This document shows positions 28,174-36,244 of a stretch of 64,000 nucleotides of DNA, one piece after another. The notes beneath the pieces are model-generated. The model saw only the letters and a program-made list of their open reading frames with translations. It searched no databases and had not been told where the DNA came from. The stretch lies in contig NZ_BAABRO010000012.1 in NCBI RefSeq assembly GCF_039545035.1, forward strand, positions 235,157 through 299,156. Reading direction: 5' to 3'. A program made the translations under genes and the position numbers. The DNA comes from Novipirellula caenicola (GTDB taxonomy: Bacteria > Planctomycetota > Planctomycetia > Pirellulales > Pirellulaceae). Every line of letters starts with the position of its first letter. The stretch's first letter is position 1.

Positions 28174-29031
28174 ATGCACGCCAACGACATCGCCTTTGGT
28201 ATCGAAATCGAAACCCACATGCCCGGAAACGACGCCACGCCGATCGGCGGCTACCACAACGGATTGCCGGTCGCTTGGTTGCCGGCGGGTTGGAAAGCAG
28301 AACGCGACAGTAGCATCCGCACACCGGCCGGCCGTAAACCCTGCGAATTCGTATCGCCGGTCCTTCGCGGACACGAAGGATTGCGAACGGTCGAAACCGC
28401 GGTCGACGCGATCCGGGATCGAGGGGCGAGGGTTAACGAATCCTGTGGCCTTCATATCACCATCTCTTGGAACGGCGACGCGGCGGCGTTGGCTCGCCTA
28501 ATTTCGCTGATCGCGAACCATGAAAAAGCTATCTACGCTTCGACGGGAACGCGACGCCGCGAACGCAACCAATGGGCGAAACAAATCAAAACCTATGGCA
28601 CGAAGGAAGCGGCCAAGACTCGCTGCGAACGAGACCGCTACCACCTTCTAAACCTGACGCACCTTGCTCGCGGCAAACAACGCATCGAGATTCGGGCATT
28701 CGCTGGCACGCTGAACAAAACGAAACTGATCGGCTACATCCAAATGATTCTTGGATTGGCTGAACTCGCCCTTAATACCAAACGCTGCAGCGGATGGGAC
28801 TACGCCAAAAAGCCCGGCACCAAATCTTGCTGGGACCGACCGAACGCCGGCCACGGTGAAACGGAACTGAACCGGCTTTTCTACCGGCTCGGGTGGACGA
28901 AAGGTTGGTACAAGGGAGACCTTCGCAACAAACGCTTTGGTGAACTCACCGCCGGCGAAACCGGATGCGATTTCAAACCCGTCAAAAAGAAACTTCTCGA
29001 CCTGGCCCGCAAGTACGACCAAGCGGTTTAG
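28174..29031 (+). CDS. amidoligase-family protein (COOH-NH2 ligase superfamily)
   Basis: The start ATG 28174 follows TCGGAGAC, a ribosome site shared in form by neighbouring genes; 285 aa. It matches the Amidoligase_2 pattern: FGIEIETHMPG at the N-terminus, ERDSSI, EFVSPVLRGHEGLRTVETAV, GARVNESCGLHITIS, and later HLARGKQRIEIRAFAGTLN. This superfamily (glutamine synthetase/ATP-grasp-like fold) forms amide or peptide bonds. It is the first gene of the plus-strand accessory module, driven by P1 and followed by a terminator. The substrate is unknown. Confidence 0.88.
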   Translation: MHANDIAFGIEIETHMPGNDATPIGGYHNGLPVAWLPAGWKAERDSSIRTPAGRKPCEFVSPVLRGHEGLRTVETAVDAIRDRGARVNESCGLHITISWNGDAAALARLISLIANHEKAIYASTGTRRRERNQWAKQIKTYGTKEAAKTRCERDRYHLLNLTHLARGKQRIEIRAFAGTLNKTKLIGYIQMILGLAELALNTKRCSGWDYAKKPGTKSCWDRPNAGHGETELNRLFYRLGWTKGWYKGDLRNKRFGELTAGETGCDFKPVKKKLLDLARKYDQAV

Positions 29032-29055
29032 CCGCCGGCCGGTCGCCCGCCTTGG

Positions 29056-29086
29056 AACGCCGCGACTAACCCCGCGGCGTTTTTTC
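29056..29086 (+). terminator. rho-independent terminator after amidoligase gene
   Basis: Perfect 9-bp stem AACGCCGCG / CGCGGCGTT with an 8-nt loop, followed by a run of six T. It lies 25 nt after the amidoligase stop. Confidence 0.85.
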
Positions 29087-29241
29087 GTTTTCTGGCCGCG
29101 ACGTTCGCCATCTGTCGCGTTGAACTGGAAGGTCCAAAGGTAGACAGCCAAAGTCCGATCGTCGCCACACGGGGCGATTTCCGCCGACGTCGGCGATCTC
29201 AACAAACATGGAAAAACCCTGCGAATTGACTCGGAAATTCG

Positions 29242-29281
29242 CTTGATGCGTTTTCGTTTCCATGGCTCATGTGTGTCATCG
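29242..29281 (+). promoter_or_regulatory. repeated phage promoter element P2
   Basis: CTTGAT at 29242-29247, 18 bp, CTCATG at 29266-29271, then TGTGTCATCG. The next gene starts at 29320 with an ACGGAGCC ribosome site. Confidence 0.8.
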
Positions 29282-29319
29282 CAAGACGGTTTTTCACACT
29301 CACAAACGGAGCCCCAAAC

Positions 29320-29595
29320 ATGACAATTTCGCAACTGATCGAACTCCTCGAAGACTACCGCGAACAGCACGGCGATGAATGCGAGGTGCGTTTGATGACG
29401 CAACAGAACTGGCCTTTTGAAAACCGGATCGCCGGTGTCACTAGCGGCGCGGAGATGAACGAGGCGAGCGAGGACGACCCCAGCGAATACTTCGACGACC
29501 AGGATGTCGCCGAAGACGCGATGGTCTACATCGTCGAAGGCGGCCAAATCTGCTACGGCAGCAAACGAGCATGGGAAACATGCCGCGACTGTTGA
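29320..29595 (+). CDS. small acidic phage protein
   Basis: 91 aa from ATG 29320 (MTISQLIELLEDYREQHGD). Helix, then beta strand (CEVRLMTQQNWPFENRIAGV), then a very acidic loop and the strand AMVYIVEGGQICYGSKRAW. The start fits the ribosome site that follows element P2; the longer frame upstream would run through the promoter. No family recognised. It resembles small proteins of phage accessory modules in planctomycetes. Confidence 0.75.
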   Translation: MTISQLIELLEDYREQHGDECEVRLMTQQNWPFENRIAGVTSGAEMNEASEDDPSEYFDDQDVAEDAMVYIVEGGQICYGSKRAWETCRDC

Positions 29596-29649
29596 ACGCG
29601 GATTTGAAATGCGAATTCGGGAAACAATTTGAAACTTTCCCGAACTTCG

Positions 29650-29689
29650 CTTGCTGACTCCGGCGACGCATGGCTCATGTGTGTCACCG
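29650..29689 (+). promoter_or_regulatory. repeated phage promoter element P3
   Basis: CTTGCT at 29650-29655, 18 bp, CTCATG at 29674-29679, then TGTGTCACCG. The next gene starts at 29728 after ACGGAGAC. Confidence 0.8.
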
Positions 29690-29727
29690 AAACGATTCTT
29701 TCCCTTTCCGCAAACGGAGACGCCACC

Positions 29728-29949
29728 ATGGCCACCGCTATCAATCACCAACGCATCGAAGCCGAATACACCGCCGCCCACCTTCGGGCTTTGACGCTTC
29801 TCGAAGACTTGCACCAACACCTCGAAGACACGCCGGCACCAAGCGACGACGGTCCGGTAATCGGATGGGACCACGTTGGCTCGCTGAAACATCTTTGCGA
29901 ACAACTCCAAGAATTGAAAAAACGATTCACGCCGGCGGATGCCAGCTAA
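29728..29949 (+). CDS. small helical phage protein
   Basis: 73 aa from ATG 29728 (MATAINHQRIEAEYTAAHLR). Two long amphipathic helices around a Pro/Asp-rich turn (DTPAPSDDGPVIGWDH). The length, helix content and promoter/ribosome site arrangement match its neighbours. Function unknown. The frame upstream of this ATG overlaps element P3 and is not likely to be translated. Confidence 0.7.
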   Translation: MATAINHQRIEAEYTAAHLRALTLLEDLHQHLEDTPAPSDDGPVIGWDHVGSLKHLCEQLQELKKRFTPADAS

Positions 29950-29969
29950 CTTCTTTTTCATTTGCCGAC

Positions 29970-30009
29970 ACGCCGCGACAGTCGCTCGACGCCGCGGCGT
30001 TTCTTCGTT
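29970..30009 (+). terminator. rho-independent terminator
   Basis: Stem ACGCCGCG / CGCGGCGT with a 15-nt loop, followed by TTTCTTCG. It is located 20 nt after the 73-aa gene. Confidence 0.65.
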
Positions 30010-30117
30010 TGCGAATGCTTCGCCGGCTTTTGGCATCAACGCGACACGTTGCGTTTGTCGGCCACGTCGCGGACATCGGAAAACATTCCAAACATTCGAA
30101 TTTGTTTTGAGACTTCG

Positions 30118-30157
30118 CTTGAGCTTTCTCGGAATCCATGGCTCATGTGTGTTAACG
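30118..30157 (+). promoter_or_regulatory. repeated phage promoter element P4
   Basis: CTTGAG at 30118-30123, 18 bp, CTCATG at 30142-30147, then TGTGTTAACG. The next gene starts at 30205 after CGAGAGACG. Confidence 0.8.
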
Positions 30158-30204
30158 CCAAACGGCAAAACGATTTCAAAACCTTTTCCACGAGAGACGA
30201 AACC

Positions 30205-30456
30205 ATGGCCATGAACGAAACCCAAAAAACCAAGACCGCCGCCCTTCGCACCGAGATGAAAAAACTCGACCCGGCGACCTACCAAGACATTCGCGAATCG
30301 TACTACCGGATCGCCGACAACCTTCGCCCCTTGGTCGACGCCCTTGAGAAGGCCGACGCCGACCTCGGGCCGAATGGCCCACTTTTGGAAGAGCACTACC
30401 TTTTTTGCGAGATGCTCGACCGGCTTAACAAGAGCAACCTCGGCGCGGTTGTGTAG
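30205..30456 (+). CDS. small helical phage protein
   Basis: 83 aa from ATG 30205 (MAMNETQKTKTAALRTEMKK). Predicted to be almost all helix, with the acidic turn EKADADLGPNGP and a leucine-rich end. No domain recognised. It is expressed from P4 in the same promoter-gene pattern as its neighbours, so a middle- or early-type phage function is inferred. Confidence 0.7.
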   Translation: MAMNETQKTKTAALRTEMKKLDPATYQDIRESYYRIADNLRPLVDALEKADADLGPNGPLLEEHYLFCEMLDRLNKSNLGAVV

Positions 30457-30603
30457 GCCGCCCGCCGCAAGGCAACCGCCGCGGACGAAACTGCGGCACG
30501 ACGCGAAAGGACAAAAGCCGAAACGCAAATGGGCGTTGTCGCGGGTGGTTCCCGCGGCCTGACGATGGCAGCCAACCACGAATACAAATTGGGAGATACG
30601 AAG

Positions 30604-31092
30604 ATGAAAAAGGAAGATGTAAAGATTGGCGGAGAGTACTACGCGAACGTCACGAACAAGAAAGTGGTCGTGCGAATCGATGCGGAGCATTCTTCCGGCG
30701 GTTGGGAGGCGACGAACCTGACCACCAACAAAAAAGTCCGAATCAAAACCGCCGGCCGGCTGCAAGGGGCGGCGCGACAACCAACGCCGGCCACTGAGAC
30801 TCGCGTTCGCAAACACGTCGCAAAGCCGGCGAACCAACCCGCGAACGAAACGGCAGGCGGCGAGAAAAAGTTGTCGTGTGTGAAAGCGGCTTTGCAAGTT
30901 TTGGAATCCTCTGGCGAACCGATGAACGCCCAGGAAATGATCACCGCGATGGTCGAACAAAACCTTTGGGAAAGCCCCGGAGGCAAGACGCCGCACGCGA
31001 CGTTGTATTCGGCGATCCTGCGTGACCTCAAACGCGGCGATGAAAGCCGGTTCGTCAAAACGCAGCGGGGCCGGTTCACGGTTCGCAGCTAA
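30604..31092 (+). CDS. HARE-HTH domain protein
   Basis: 162 aa from ATG 30604 (MKKEDVKIGGEYYANVTNKK), the best-supported start, after GGGAGATACGAAG. The N-terminal half is a small beta domain (KVVVRIDAEHSSGGWEATNL). After a basic linker, residues about 95-160 form a HARE-HTH: VKAALQVLESSGEPMNAQEM, then GKTPHATLYSAILRDLKRG and FVKTQRGRFTV. HARE-HTH domains occur in DNA-modification and restriction systems and in RNA polymerase delta-like factors, so a DNA or transcription role is likely. Confidence 0.85.
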   Translation: MKKEDVKIGGEYYANVTNKKVVVRIDAEHSSGGWEATNLTTNKKVRIKTAGRLQGAARQPTPATETRVRKHVAKPANQPANETAGGEKKLSCVKAALQVLESSGEPMNAQEMITAMVEQNLWESPGGKTPHATLYSAILRDLKRGDESRFVKTQRGRFTVRS

Positions 31093-31110
31093 ACGATAAG
31101 GACGACTGCA

Positions 31111-31347
31111 ATGCAAAAGCATTTTTATGATCTGCGGGAAGTCAATGATTTGAGCGAAGGTGAACGAGCCACGCCGGAACCAGGCGTGACTTACGACCTG
31201 CGAACGATTAAGAACCAGGCGGTTGCATCGGGAACGGTCGAGTATGTCTTTCGAGACGGGGATACTCTTTTCGCCCGAACGGCCGACGGCGAATCCTATC
31301 CGGTCACGGGGGCTGGCTCGTACGTTTTGGTTCCACATGGGCTGTGA
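31111..31347 (+). CDS. small beta-rich phage protein
   Basis: 78 aa (MQKHFYDLREVNDLSEGERA) with several strands (VEYVFRDGDTLFARTADGES) and a Gly-rich end. It follows the HARE-HTH gene by 18 nt with AAGGACGACTGC as ribosome site, so the two are probably cotranscribed. No family recognised. Confidence 0.65.
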   Translation: MQKHFYDLREVNDLSEGERATPEPGVTYDLRTIKNQAVASGTVEYVFRDGDTLFARTADGESYPVTGAGSYVLVPHGL

Positions 31348-31386
31348 CCGCGAGCACTCTTCGTCATCAGCGACGCTTCGCCACAT

Positions 31387-31417
31387 ACGCCCGACGTTGG
31401 CCACGGCCGGGCGTTTT
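31387..31417 (+). terminator. rho-independent terminator
   Basis: Stem ACGCCCG / CGGGCGT with an inner GGCC-rich loop, followed by TTTTCTCG, 40 nt after the 78-aa gene. Confidence 0.65.
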
Positions 31418-31534
31418 CTCGTCTGTGGGGCCATCGGCCGGCCGTCTGTAAGCGGCCGACACGCGGCGTTTGTCGCGGTCATTATCCGCCGGCGAAAAAC
31501 ATTCAAATTCTTTTCAGATGTTTGCCAGAGTTTG

Positions 31535-31574
31535 CTTGATATTGCCGGCCGGTCATGGCTGATGTGTGTCACCG
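31535..31574 (+). promoter_or_regulatory. repeated phage promoter element P5
   Basis: CTTGAT at 31535-31540, 18 bp, CTGATG at 31559-31564, then TGTGTCACCG. The next gene starts at 31615 after AACGGAGCC. Confidence 0.78.
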
Positions 31575-31614
31575 AAACGGCTTTCAAGATTTCGTTCTCA
31601 AACGGAGCCACCAC

Positions 31615-31848
31615 ATGCCCAACAAGCAAACCCTTCACGCTCGGCCGATCGAACCGGGACCGGCTTATGAGCACGGCCACTTAATCGCCCGCGACCTGTT
31701 ACAGCACATCGAAGTGCAACTCGACCGCATGGTTCGGCCCGACAATAAGGACCTGCGTTGGATGCATGTCCGGGCGATCAATCTCATCAACGCCCAGCTC
31801 TCCGAGGTCGCAGCACTGCTGGACGAAACCAACGGAGTCCGCAACTGA
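31615..31848 (+). CDS. small phage protein
   Basis: 77 aa from ATG 31615 (MPNKQTLHARPIEPGPAYEH). Helical C-terminal two thirds (LIARDLLQHIEVQLDRMV, AINLINAQLSEVAALLDE). It begins the last transcription unit of the module and overlaps the next gene (TGATG). Function unknown. Confidence 0.7.
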   Translation: MPNKQTLHARPIEPGPAYEHGHLIARDLLQHIEVQLDRMVRPDNKDLRWMHVRAINLINAQLSEVAALLDETNGVRN

Positions 31849-32075
31849 TGAACCACAAAGCAAACATCAAGGCGGGCGATCGCGTCCGCCTAGTTTCGAT
31901 GACCGACGACCCCGACCCGATTCCCACTGGCACCACCGGAACGGTGGTCGGCGTGTATCCGCAAAGCGAGTGGACGCAAGTCGATGTCGATTGGGACAAC
32001 GGTCGGGCACTGATGCTTTCCATTCCACCGGATGTCGTCGAGCGGATTGGACCGCCGGCGGCCGACAATCAATGA
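31848..32075 (+). CDS. DUF4314-like small protein
   Basis: 75 aa from ATG 31848, overlapping the previous stop. The sequence KAGDRVRLVSMTDDPDPIPT then GTTGTVVGVYP, WTQVDVDWDNGRALMLSIP fits the SH3-like DUF4314 family, often found near phage methyltransferase or replication genes. The longer upstream frame lies in another gene. Confidence 0.75.
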   Translation: MNHKANIKAGDRVRLVSMTDDPDPIPTGTTGTVVGVYPQSEWTQVDVDWDNGRALMLSIPPDVVERIGPPAADNQ

Positions 32076-32087
32076 GGACTTGAATCC

Positions 32088-32408
32088 ATGTCGACACGAG
32101 CCACGATCGCAATCCGCCGAACCACCGGTGATTACCTTGCGACCTACCTTCATTTCGACGGCTACCCAGAACACGCCGGCCGGCTCCTGGAATCCAACTA
32201 CTTGAGCTACGAGCAGGCCGAAGCGTTGATCGCGAAAGGTGACATCCGCTGTCTCGATGCAGAATTGGGTGAACCAGAATACTATGACGCGGAGGCACCG
32301 GCTGCGGTATTGCCGACACGTATCGCGTTAGTCGAGTTCGCCAGGAACTGCAGCTCGCAGTACCTGTACGTTTTCGACGCCGGCGAATGGACGCATCAAA
32401 AGCTGTAA
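32088..32408 (+). CDS. hypothetical phage protein
   Basis: 106 aa (MSTRATIAIRRTTGDYLATY). It has the N-terminal STRATI-xx-R pattern and YLHFDGYPEHAGRLLESNY, common in small phage and mobile-element proteins of unknown function. It follows the DUF4314-like gene by 12 nt and ends 7 nt before the convergent methyltransferase stop. Confidence 0.72.
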   Translation: MSTRATIAIRRTTGDYLATYLHFDGYPEHAGRLLESNYLSYEQAEALIAKGDIRCLDAELGEPEYYDAEAPAAVLPTRIALVEFARNCSSQYLYVFDAGEWTHQKL

Positions 32409-32414
32409 ACAAGC

Positions 32415-33725
32415 TCATCGCATATTCTCCTCGCGAGCCACAACGGGAATTGGTGACTCGCCGGTGCGCTCGAGGACCGCTTTCTTACCGGTGAAACGCT
32501 GGTAGCGGTCAACGATCACATCGCAGTACGGCGGGTCGAGTTCCATCAAGAATGCCTTTCGACCGGTTTGTTCCGCGCCGATCAATGTCGATCCGCTGCC
32601 ACCGAACAGATCGAGTACGTTGTCACCTTTGCGTGACGAATATTGCATCGCCATCACGGCCAGTTCCGCTGGCTTGCCGGTGAGGTGTTCGAGCTGCTGT
32701 GGCGGGATTTTCTTGACGTGCCACAGGTCCGTTGCGTTATTCGGGCCAAAATACTTGTGGCCGGCACCTTCACGCCATCCATAGAACGCCCACTCGTGTG
32801 CCCCCATGAAATCTTTCCGCGTCATCACCGGGTGCATTTTGTCCCAGATGATGGCTTGCGAGAAATATAGACCGCAGGCTGACAAGACAGGCGGATAGTT
32901 GGCGATATTCGAAAAGCCTCCCCAAATGTAAAAGCAACGACCGGGTTCCAAAACGCGGGCAATGTTGCCGAACCAAGCTTTCAACAAGCGGTCAAATTCC
33001 TCATCGGAAACAAAGTCGTTGGCCAGCGGCCGGTCCTTAGCTCGCATCTTCTTTGGACCGTCTTTCGACTTGCCCTTACCGGCCTCGAAGGAACTGTTGC
33101 CGGCCGCGATCGCATTCTTGCTGCGGGGTTCGACCTTTACGTTGTACGGCGGATCCGTATTGCACAATTGGATCTTCGCGCCGTCCAAGAGCCGATCGAG
33201 GTCTTCCACGCTGGTCGAGTCGCCGCACAACAACCGGTGGTCACCGAGGATCCACAGATCACCGGGTTGCGTGATCGCTTCGTCGGGTGGTTCGGGAACG
33301 TCATCCGGATCGGTCAAGCCTTGCGTGACGCCCGGGTCGAGCAGTTTAGCCAACTCATCCGAATTGAATCCGAGCAATTCGCAATCGAACCCCGACTCTT
33401 GCAACGCACTGATCTCCAGGGGCAGCAAGTCGTAATCCCACTCTGCATTTTCGCCGGTGCGGTTGTCGGCGATCCGGTAGGCCCGGACCGATTCAGGTTC
33501 CATGTCCTTCGCGACGTGAACCGGCACTTCTGCAAGATTCAACACCTTGGCGGCCTTGAACCGGGTATGGCCGACGATGATCACGCCGTCGGTGTCAACC
33601 ACGATAGGTTGGCGAAATCCGAATTCGTTGATGCTTTGCACGACGTCCGCAACTGCGTCGTCGTTGATACGAGGATTGTTTTCGTAAGGCTTGATCCGAT
33701 CAAGCGACCACATTTCGACCTGCAT
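32415..33725 (-). CDS. ParB-domain / beta-class DNA methyltransferase fusion
   Basis: A 436-aa protein. Residues 1-140 form a ParB/Srx-type N-terminal domain (QPIVVDTDGVIIVGHTRFKA). Residues about 155-420 are an N4/N6 DNA methyltransferase with DPPY at 191-194 placed before the AdoMet motif FGGSGSTLIGA, the order of the beta class. A Lys/Gly-rich insert follows DPPY. Such fusions are common in prophages and usually act as orphan methylases protecting phage DNA. No restriction partner is adjacent. Ribosome site AAAGGA upstream. Confidence 0.92.
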   Translation of the reverse strand: MQVEMWSLDRIKPYENNPRINDDAVADVVQSINEFGFRQPIVVDTDGVIIVGHTRFKAAKVLNLAEVPVHVAKDMEPESVRAYRIADNRTGENAEWDYDLLPLEISALQESGFDCELLGFNSDELAKLLDPGVTQGLTDPDDVPEPPDEAITQPGDLWILGDHRLLCGDSTSVEDLDRLLDGAKIQLCNTDPPYNVKVEPRSKNAIAAGNSSFEAGKGKSKDGPKKMRAKDRPLANDFVSDEEFDRLLKAWFGNIARVLEPGRCFYIWGGFSNIANYPPVLSACGLYFSQAIIWDKMHPVMTRKDFMGAHEWAFYGWREGAGHKYFGPNNATDLWHVKKIPPQQLEHLTGKPAELAVMAMQYSSRKGDNVLDLFGGSGSTLIGAEQTGRKAFLMELDPPYCDVIVDRYQRFTGKKAVLERTGESPIPVVAREENMR

Positions 33726-33826
33726 AGCAGCGTCCTTTCCAAGGAGAAGAGAAATGGAAAGGGTTCGGTCGTTCGGTGGCTGGTTAGATGTTTGGTTGGG
33801 TGGGTGTGTTTTGGGAAGTCGCCGGT

Positions 33827-34027
33827 CTACTCACTGTCGGCTGCAGCCGTTTCGTCTTTCGGGTCATCGAACTCTGGTGAGAACGGATCGAGTTCAACAA
33901 CCTTACCATCGCGCCAAAGGACAATTGGCGTATTGTGTTTTCGAGCACGGTCGACAACATCCTTCCGAGTCTCTTTCATCGCAGCGTTGGTTCGCTTGGA
34001 AAATTCACTTTGATTGTCGCGGATCAC
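33827..34027 (-). CDS. small phage protein
   Basis: 66 aa (MIRDNQSEFSKRTNAAMKET). A basic helical N-terminal half, then KHNTPIVLWRDGKVVELDP and an acidic tail. Short proteins with the P-I-V-x-W-x-D-G-K-V motif are found widely as prophage and toxin-antitoxin-neighbour genes. It lies upstream of the methyltransferase gene in the same direction with about 100 bp between them. Confidence 0.65.
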   Translation of the reverse strand: MIRDNQSEFSKRTNAAMKETRKDVVDRARKHNTPIVLWRDGKVVELDPFSPEFDDPKDETAAADSE

Positions 34028-34070
34028 GGCATCATCTCCGGTGTTGATTGATTGAGGAATTCAAAATGGG

Positions 34071-34206
34071 CATCATCAGAAATGATCAATGAGATCCGCG
34101 TTTACAAACTCGTCGCATCTGGCGAACCGAGACAGGTATTGTTTTGCGAACGTCGTCTTGCCGGCACCATTGGGGCCGGCGATGACATAGGCGGTTGGAT
34201 TCAATG
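34071..34206 (-). pseudogene. truncated zeta-toxin/COG4185-like P-loop NTPase
   Basis: A minus-strand frame of about 44 codons reads [20 protein letters not shown] then [18 protein letters not shown] and stops. GPNGAGKTT is a Walker A, and FVNADLI is the next conserved block of the zeta-toxin-like ATPase family. The remaining 150 or so residues are missing, so it is a 5' fragment. A TTG start with an AAGGAG site is possible. Confidence 0.65.
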
Positions 34207-34667
34207 ATTCGCTCAAACTTCTTCGGCTCCTTTTTGTGGCATTTTACGGTGCGAGACGGGTTTCACCAATGCGACATGTTTCGTTCGGACAATCAAAACT
34301 AACTGTGCCTATTAAGGCGGCTGTTCCGGTGGCCCTGCTGGGAAACGTTTTTTCGATGGAGGCCCCGTTCGCCCAGAGGCGCCGGCTTCTGGCCGCCCAC
34401 GCTCGCCCGGGTCGCGATCCATTTCGCTCTCGGCGTCTGATACGCCTTCTCCGCCTCAACCGCCGGCGTCGTTCGCGGGGAACATAGTCTGTCGTTGTCA
34501 AATCGGGTCGGTGTTGTCTCATCTATGAGCGAACCGGTGCTTTGTGTGAAACACAGGAGCCAATGGCCGAACGAGTTGTCGACATCGTGCGGAGCCAGGC
34601 CCCGCTAATTGTTGACGCGGAGTCTAGAACCAGCGATAATCGCGTTCTGCTTGGTTCTCACCAACCG
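34207..34667. other. non-coding spacer left of cassette region
   Basis: About 460 bp with no convincing gene. There is an Arg-rich, high-GC section (34360-34480) with no codon structure I trust. Nothing else was recognised. Confidence 0.4.
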
Positions 34668-34731
34668 GCGATAACACCCTACTTCATCACTTTTCGCGGG
34701 AATAAGCGGCGATAATTACCTCGTTATCCGA
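34668..34731 (+). repeat. weak attC-like site
   Basis: Ends are GCGATAAC and GTTATCCG in opposite orientation about 50 bp apart. The inner arms match only partly, so this is a weak candidate for the boundary of the next cassette-type gene. Confidence 0.35.
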
Positions 34732-34774
34732 CGGAAATCATCAACCGAACTCCTTTCAACCGATTTCAAATGCC

Positions 34775-35125
34775 ATGATTAAATGCAAGAAAGATGACGC
34801 TCCTTACCCATTGTTCTCTGCCTTCGTCTTTGATTGGCTAAATGTGTTGGCGTCAGGCGATCTTGACGCCGCCGAATCAAAGATCGATGAACAGGATGAA
34901 GGATTGCTTCGAGAGCGAATTGAACTTGGCTTGGAGTGCGACACACAGTTCACCCGACCGGACGACGAAAAATCCTTTGCCTTGCACTTCTACCATCCGG
35001 CTAGGGATTTAGGCAATGATTACACCGTCGAGTTCTGTATTCCAAACACGGAGATGGAGTACGACACGGCGTTCGAGTTTCGTAAGGTGCGCGGTGGTTA
35101 CAAGGTGGTCCTCGTCCGACTGTAG
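34775..35125 (+). CDS. cassette-type hypothetical protein
   Basis: 116 aa (MIKCKKDDAPYPLFSAFVFD). A helical N-terminal half (WLNVLASGDLDAAESKI) and a beta-rich C-terminal half (SFALHFYHPARDLGNDYTV, YKVVLVRL). No membrane or signal part. A strong attC-like site begins 13 nt after the stop in the same orientation, as in integron gene cassettes. Function unknown. Confidence 0.7.
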   Translation: MIKCKKDDAPYPLFSAFVFDWLNVLASGDLDAAESKIDEQDEGLLRERIELGLECDTQFTRPDDEKSFALHFYHPARDLGNDYTVEFCIPNTEMEYDTAFEFRKVRGGYKVVLVRL

Positions 35126-35137
35126 CGGTGCGAGCGA

Positions 35138-35231
35138 TCGGATAACAAAACAATGCACCGGCGTTGCCGGCCGGGCCGAATTTGAAATCAACGTCACTGG
35201 CGGCAACCCGGTGATTTTAGACGTTATCCGA
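35138..35231 (+). repeat. attC-like site, plus orientation
   Basis: The ends CGGATAAC (35139-35146) and GTTATCCG (35223-35230) are exact complements. Inside, CACCGGCGTTGCCGGC pairs imperfectly with the other arm GCGGCAACCCGGTGA, leaving unpaired bases as in attC hairpins. It lies directly downstream of the 116-aa gene. Confidence 0.65.
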
Positions 35232-36218
35232 CTGAAATGCTCTCGACTGGATTCCCGTGGACAACCGAAGTCTGGAAGCGTAAAATGTAACCTGATACAC
35301 GAGCGTTTTCGGAAGTGACGCTTATTGGATGATTAGCCCGTGGGTCTCCTTGCAACTGAATACAGCGTACCTTCAGAGGGTTGTGGCAAGTTTAATAGCA
35401 ACGTTGCTTTATTCTCGTTCCTTTATCTCCGGAGTTCCAATGTACTACGTTCAAGAAACCGTGACATCTATTACTGCTCGACTGCCAGCGACCTATTTGG
35501 AGGTGCGTAACAGTTGCACAGAGACTTGAGCGAAATCGTCAATAAGTTAGTCCCGAGAAGTTGAGCTAGCGGGTTCGAGACCCGCCGTTGGCATCGGATA
35601 TTGTGCGTGCGGATAACCAGTAAGGCTTTGACTTCGCGTTGGGCGGAGGTTGAGCCTGAATCTCGTTAAATGGTTAACGTTCTGTGAACCAGAGTGGCTC
35701 GGGAGATTAGCCGAAGCTCAAGGCCTTTGTTCAAGAAGCCCGGTGGAACTGTAACGCTCGTGACGTGTCAGTTGGTCTCGGCTGCCAAGATATGGTACGG
35801 GTTTTGCCTTATTGAGCTTTTGACTTTTGGCGTCTCGGGGCCTATTGAATCTATCCGTTTCGTCGTTATTTGCCGAGTCACTCCTCGATCGGTCTCCCCT
35901 TTGGTGTAGATTTTCCGCGGAGCTACGAACGATCATTTTCGCTCGAAGCCGGGTCGAAGTTCAAGTATTTCCAAGGAAATTAGTGGTTCGTCTGGTGTTG
36001 AACTCAGTAGCACAGCTAGCAGTCAACGCGGTTGGGGGTGCCCGTTTGCAGGGGCCGCCGAATTCCAGAACAAAGTTCATTGGAATTGCAGTGAGCCTGC
36101 CCCTCGGGTGATCCAGACTTGGGTGTCCATGCTGTGCTACAGAACCCGCTATAATGCCTAGAATAATTCGCTTGTCGACTCGATGCGAATGCAAATCCTC
36201 GACCATGAGAAAGTACCC
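35232..36218. other. gene-poor stretch with degraded sequence
   Basis: Nearly 1 kb without a confident gene. It contains a GGATAAC-type partial attC end near 35613, a possible tRNA T-arm fragment at 35569-35593, and short open frames without support (for example 35827-36111). I read it as eroded cassette and mobile-element DNA. Confidence 0.4.
35569..35593 (+). other. possible tRNA 3' fragment (T-arm)
   Basis: GCGGGTTCGAGACCCGC forms a perfect 5-bp T-stem with TTCGAGA loop, followed by CGTTGGCA. The matching acceptor strand GCCAACG and the other arms were not found upstream. It could be a leftover of integration at a tRNA gene. Confidence 0.3.
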
Positions 36219-36244
36219 CCGCCGCGATAGCGGCTTACTTGAAC
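36219..36244 (-). repeat. orphan copy of the IS91-like element end
   Basis: On the minus strand, the 26 nt starting GTTCAAGTAAGCCGCTATCG are identical to 62398-62423, the left edge of the IS91-like element. The core GCCGCTATCGCGGC is a palindrome able to form a hairpin, as in IS91 termini. GTTC is part of the adjacent attC-like site. Confidence 0.65.

Noticed and set aside
28100..31574. Five regularly placed repeats considered as a CRISPR array
   Set aside because: The spacing is irregular (about 400-1400 bp), genes lie between the copies, and the repeats have promoter geometry. No cas gene is present.
28648..31680. Open frame of 1010 codons on the minus strand
   Set aside because: It lies antisense to seven plus-strand genes that have consistent promoters, ribosome sites and terminators. 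Its composition (Arg/Phe/Val-rich) is that of a shadow of codon-biased genes.
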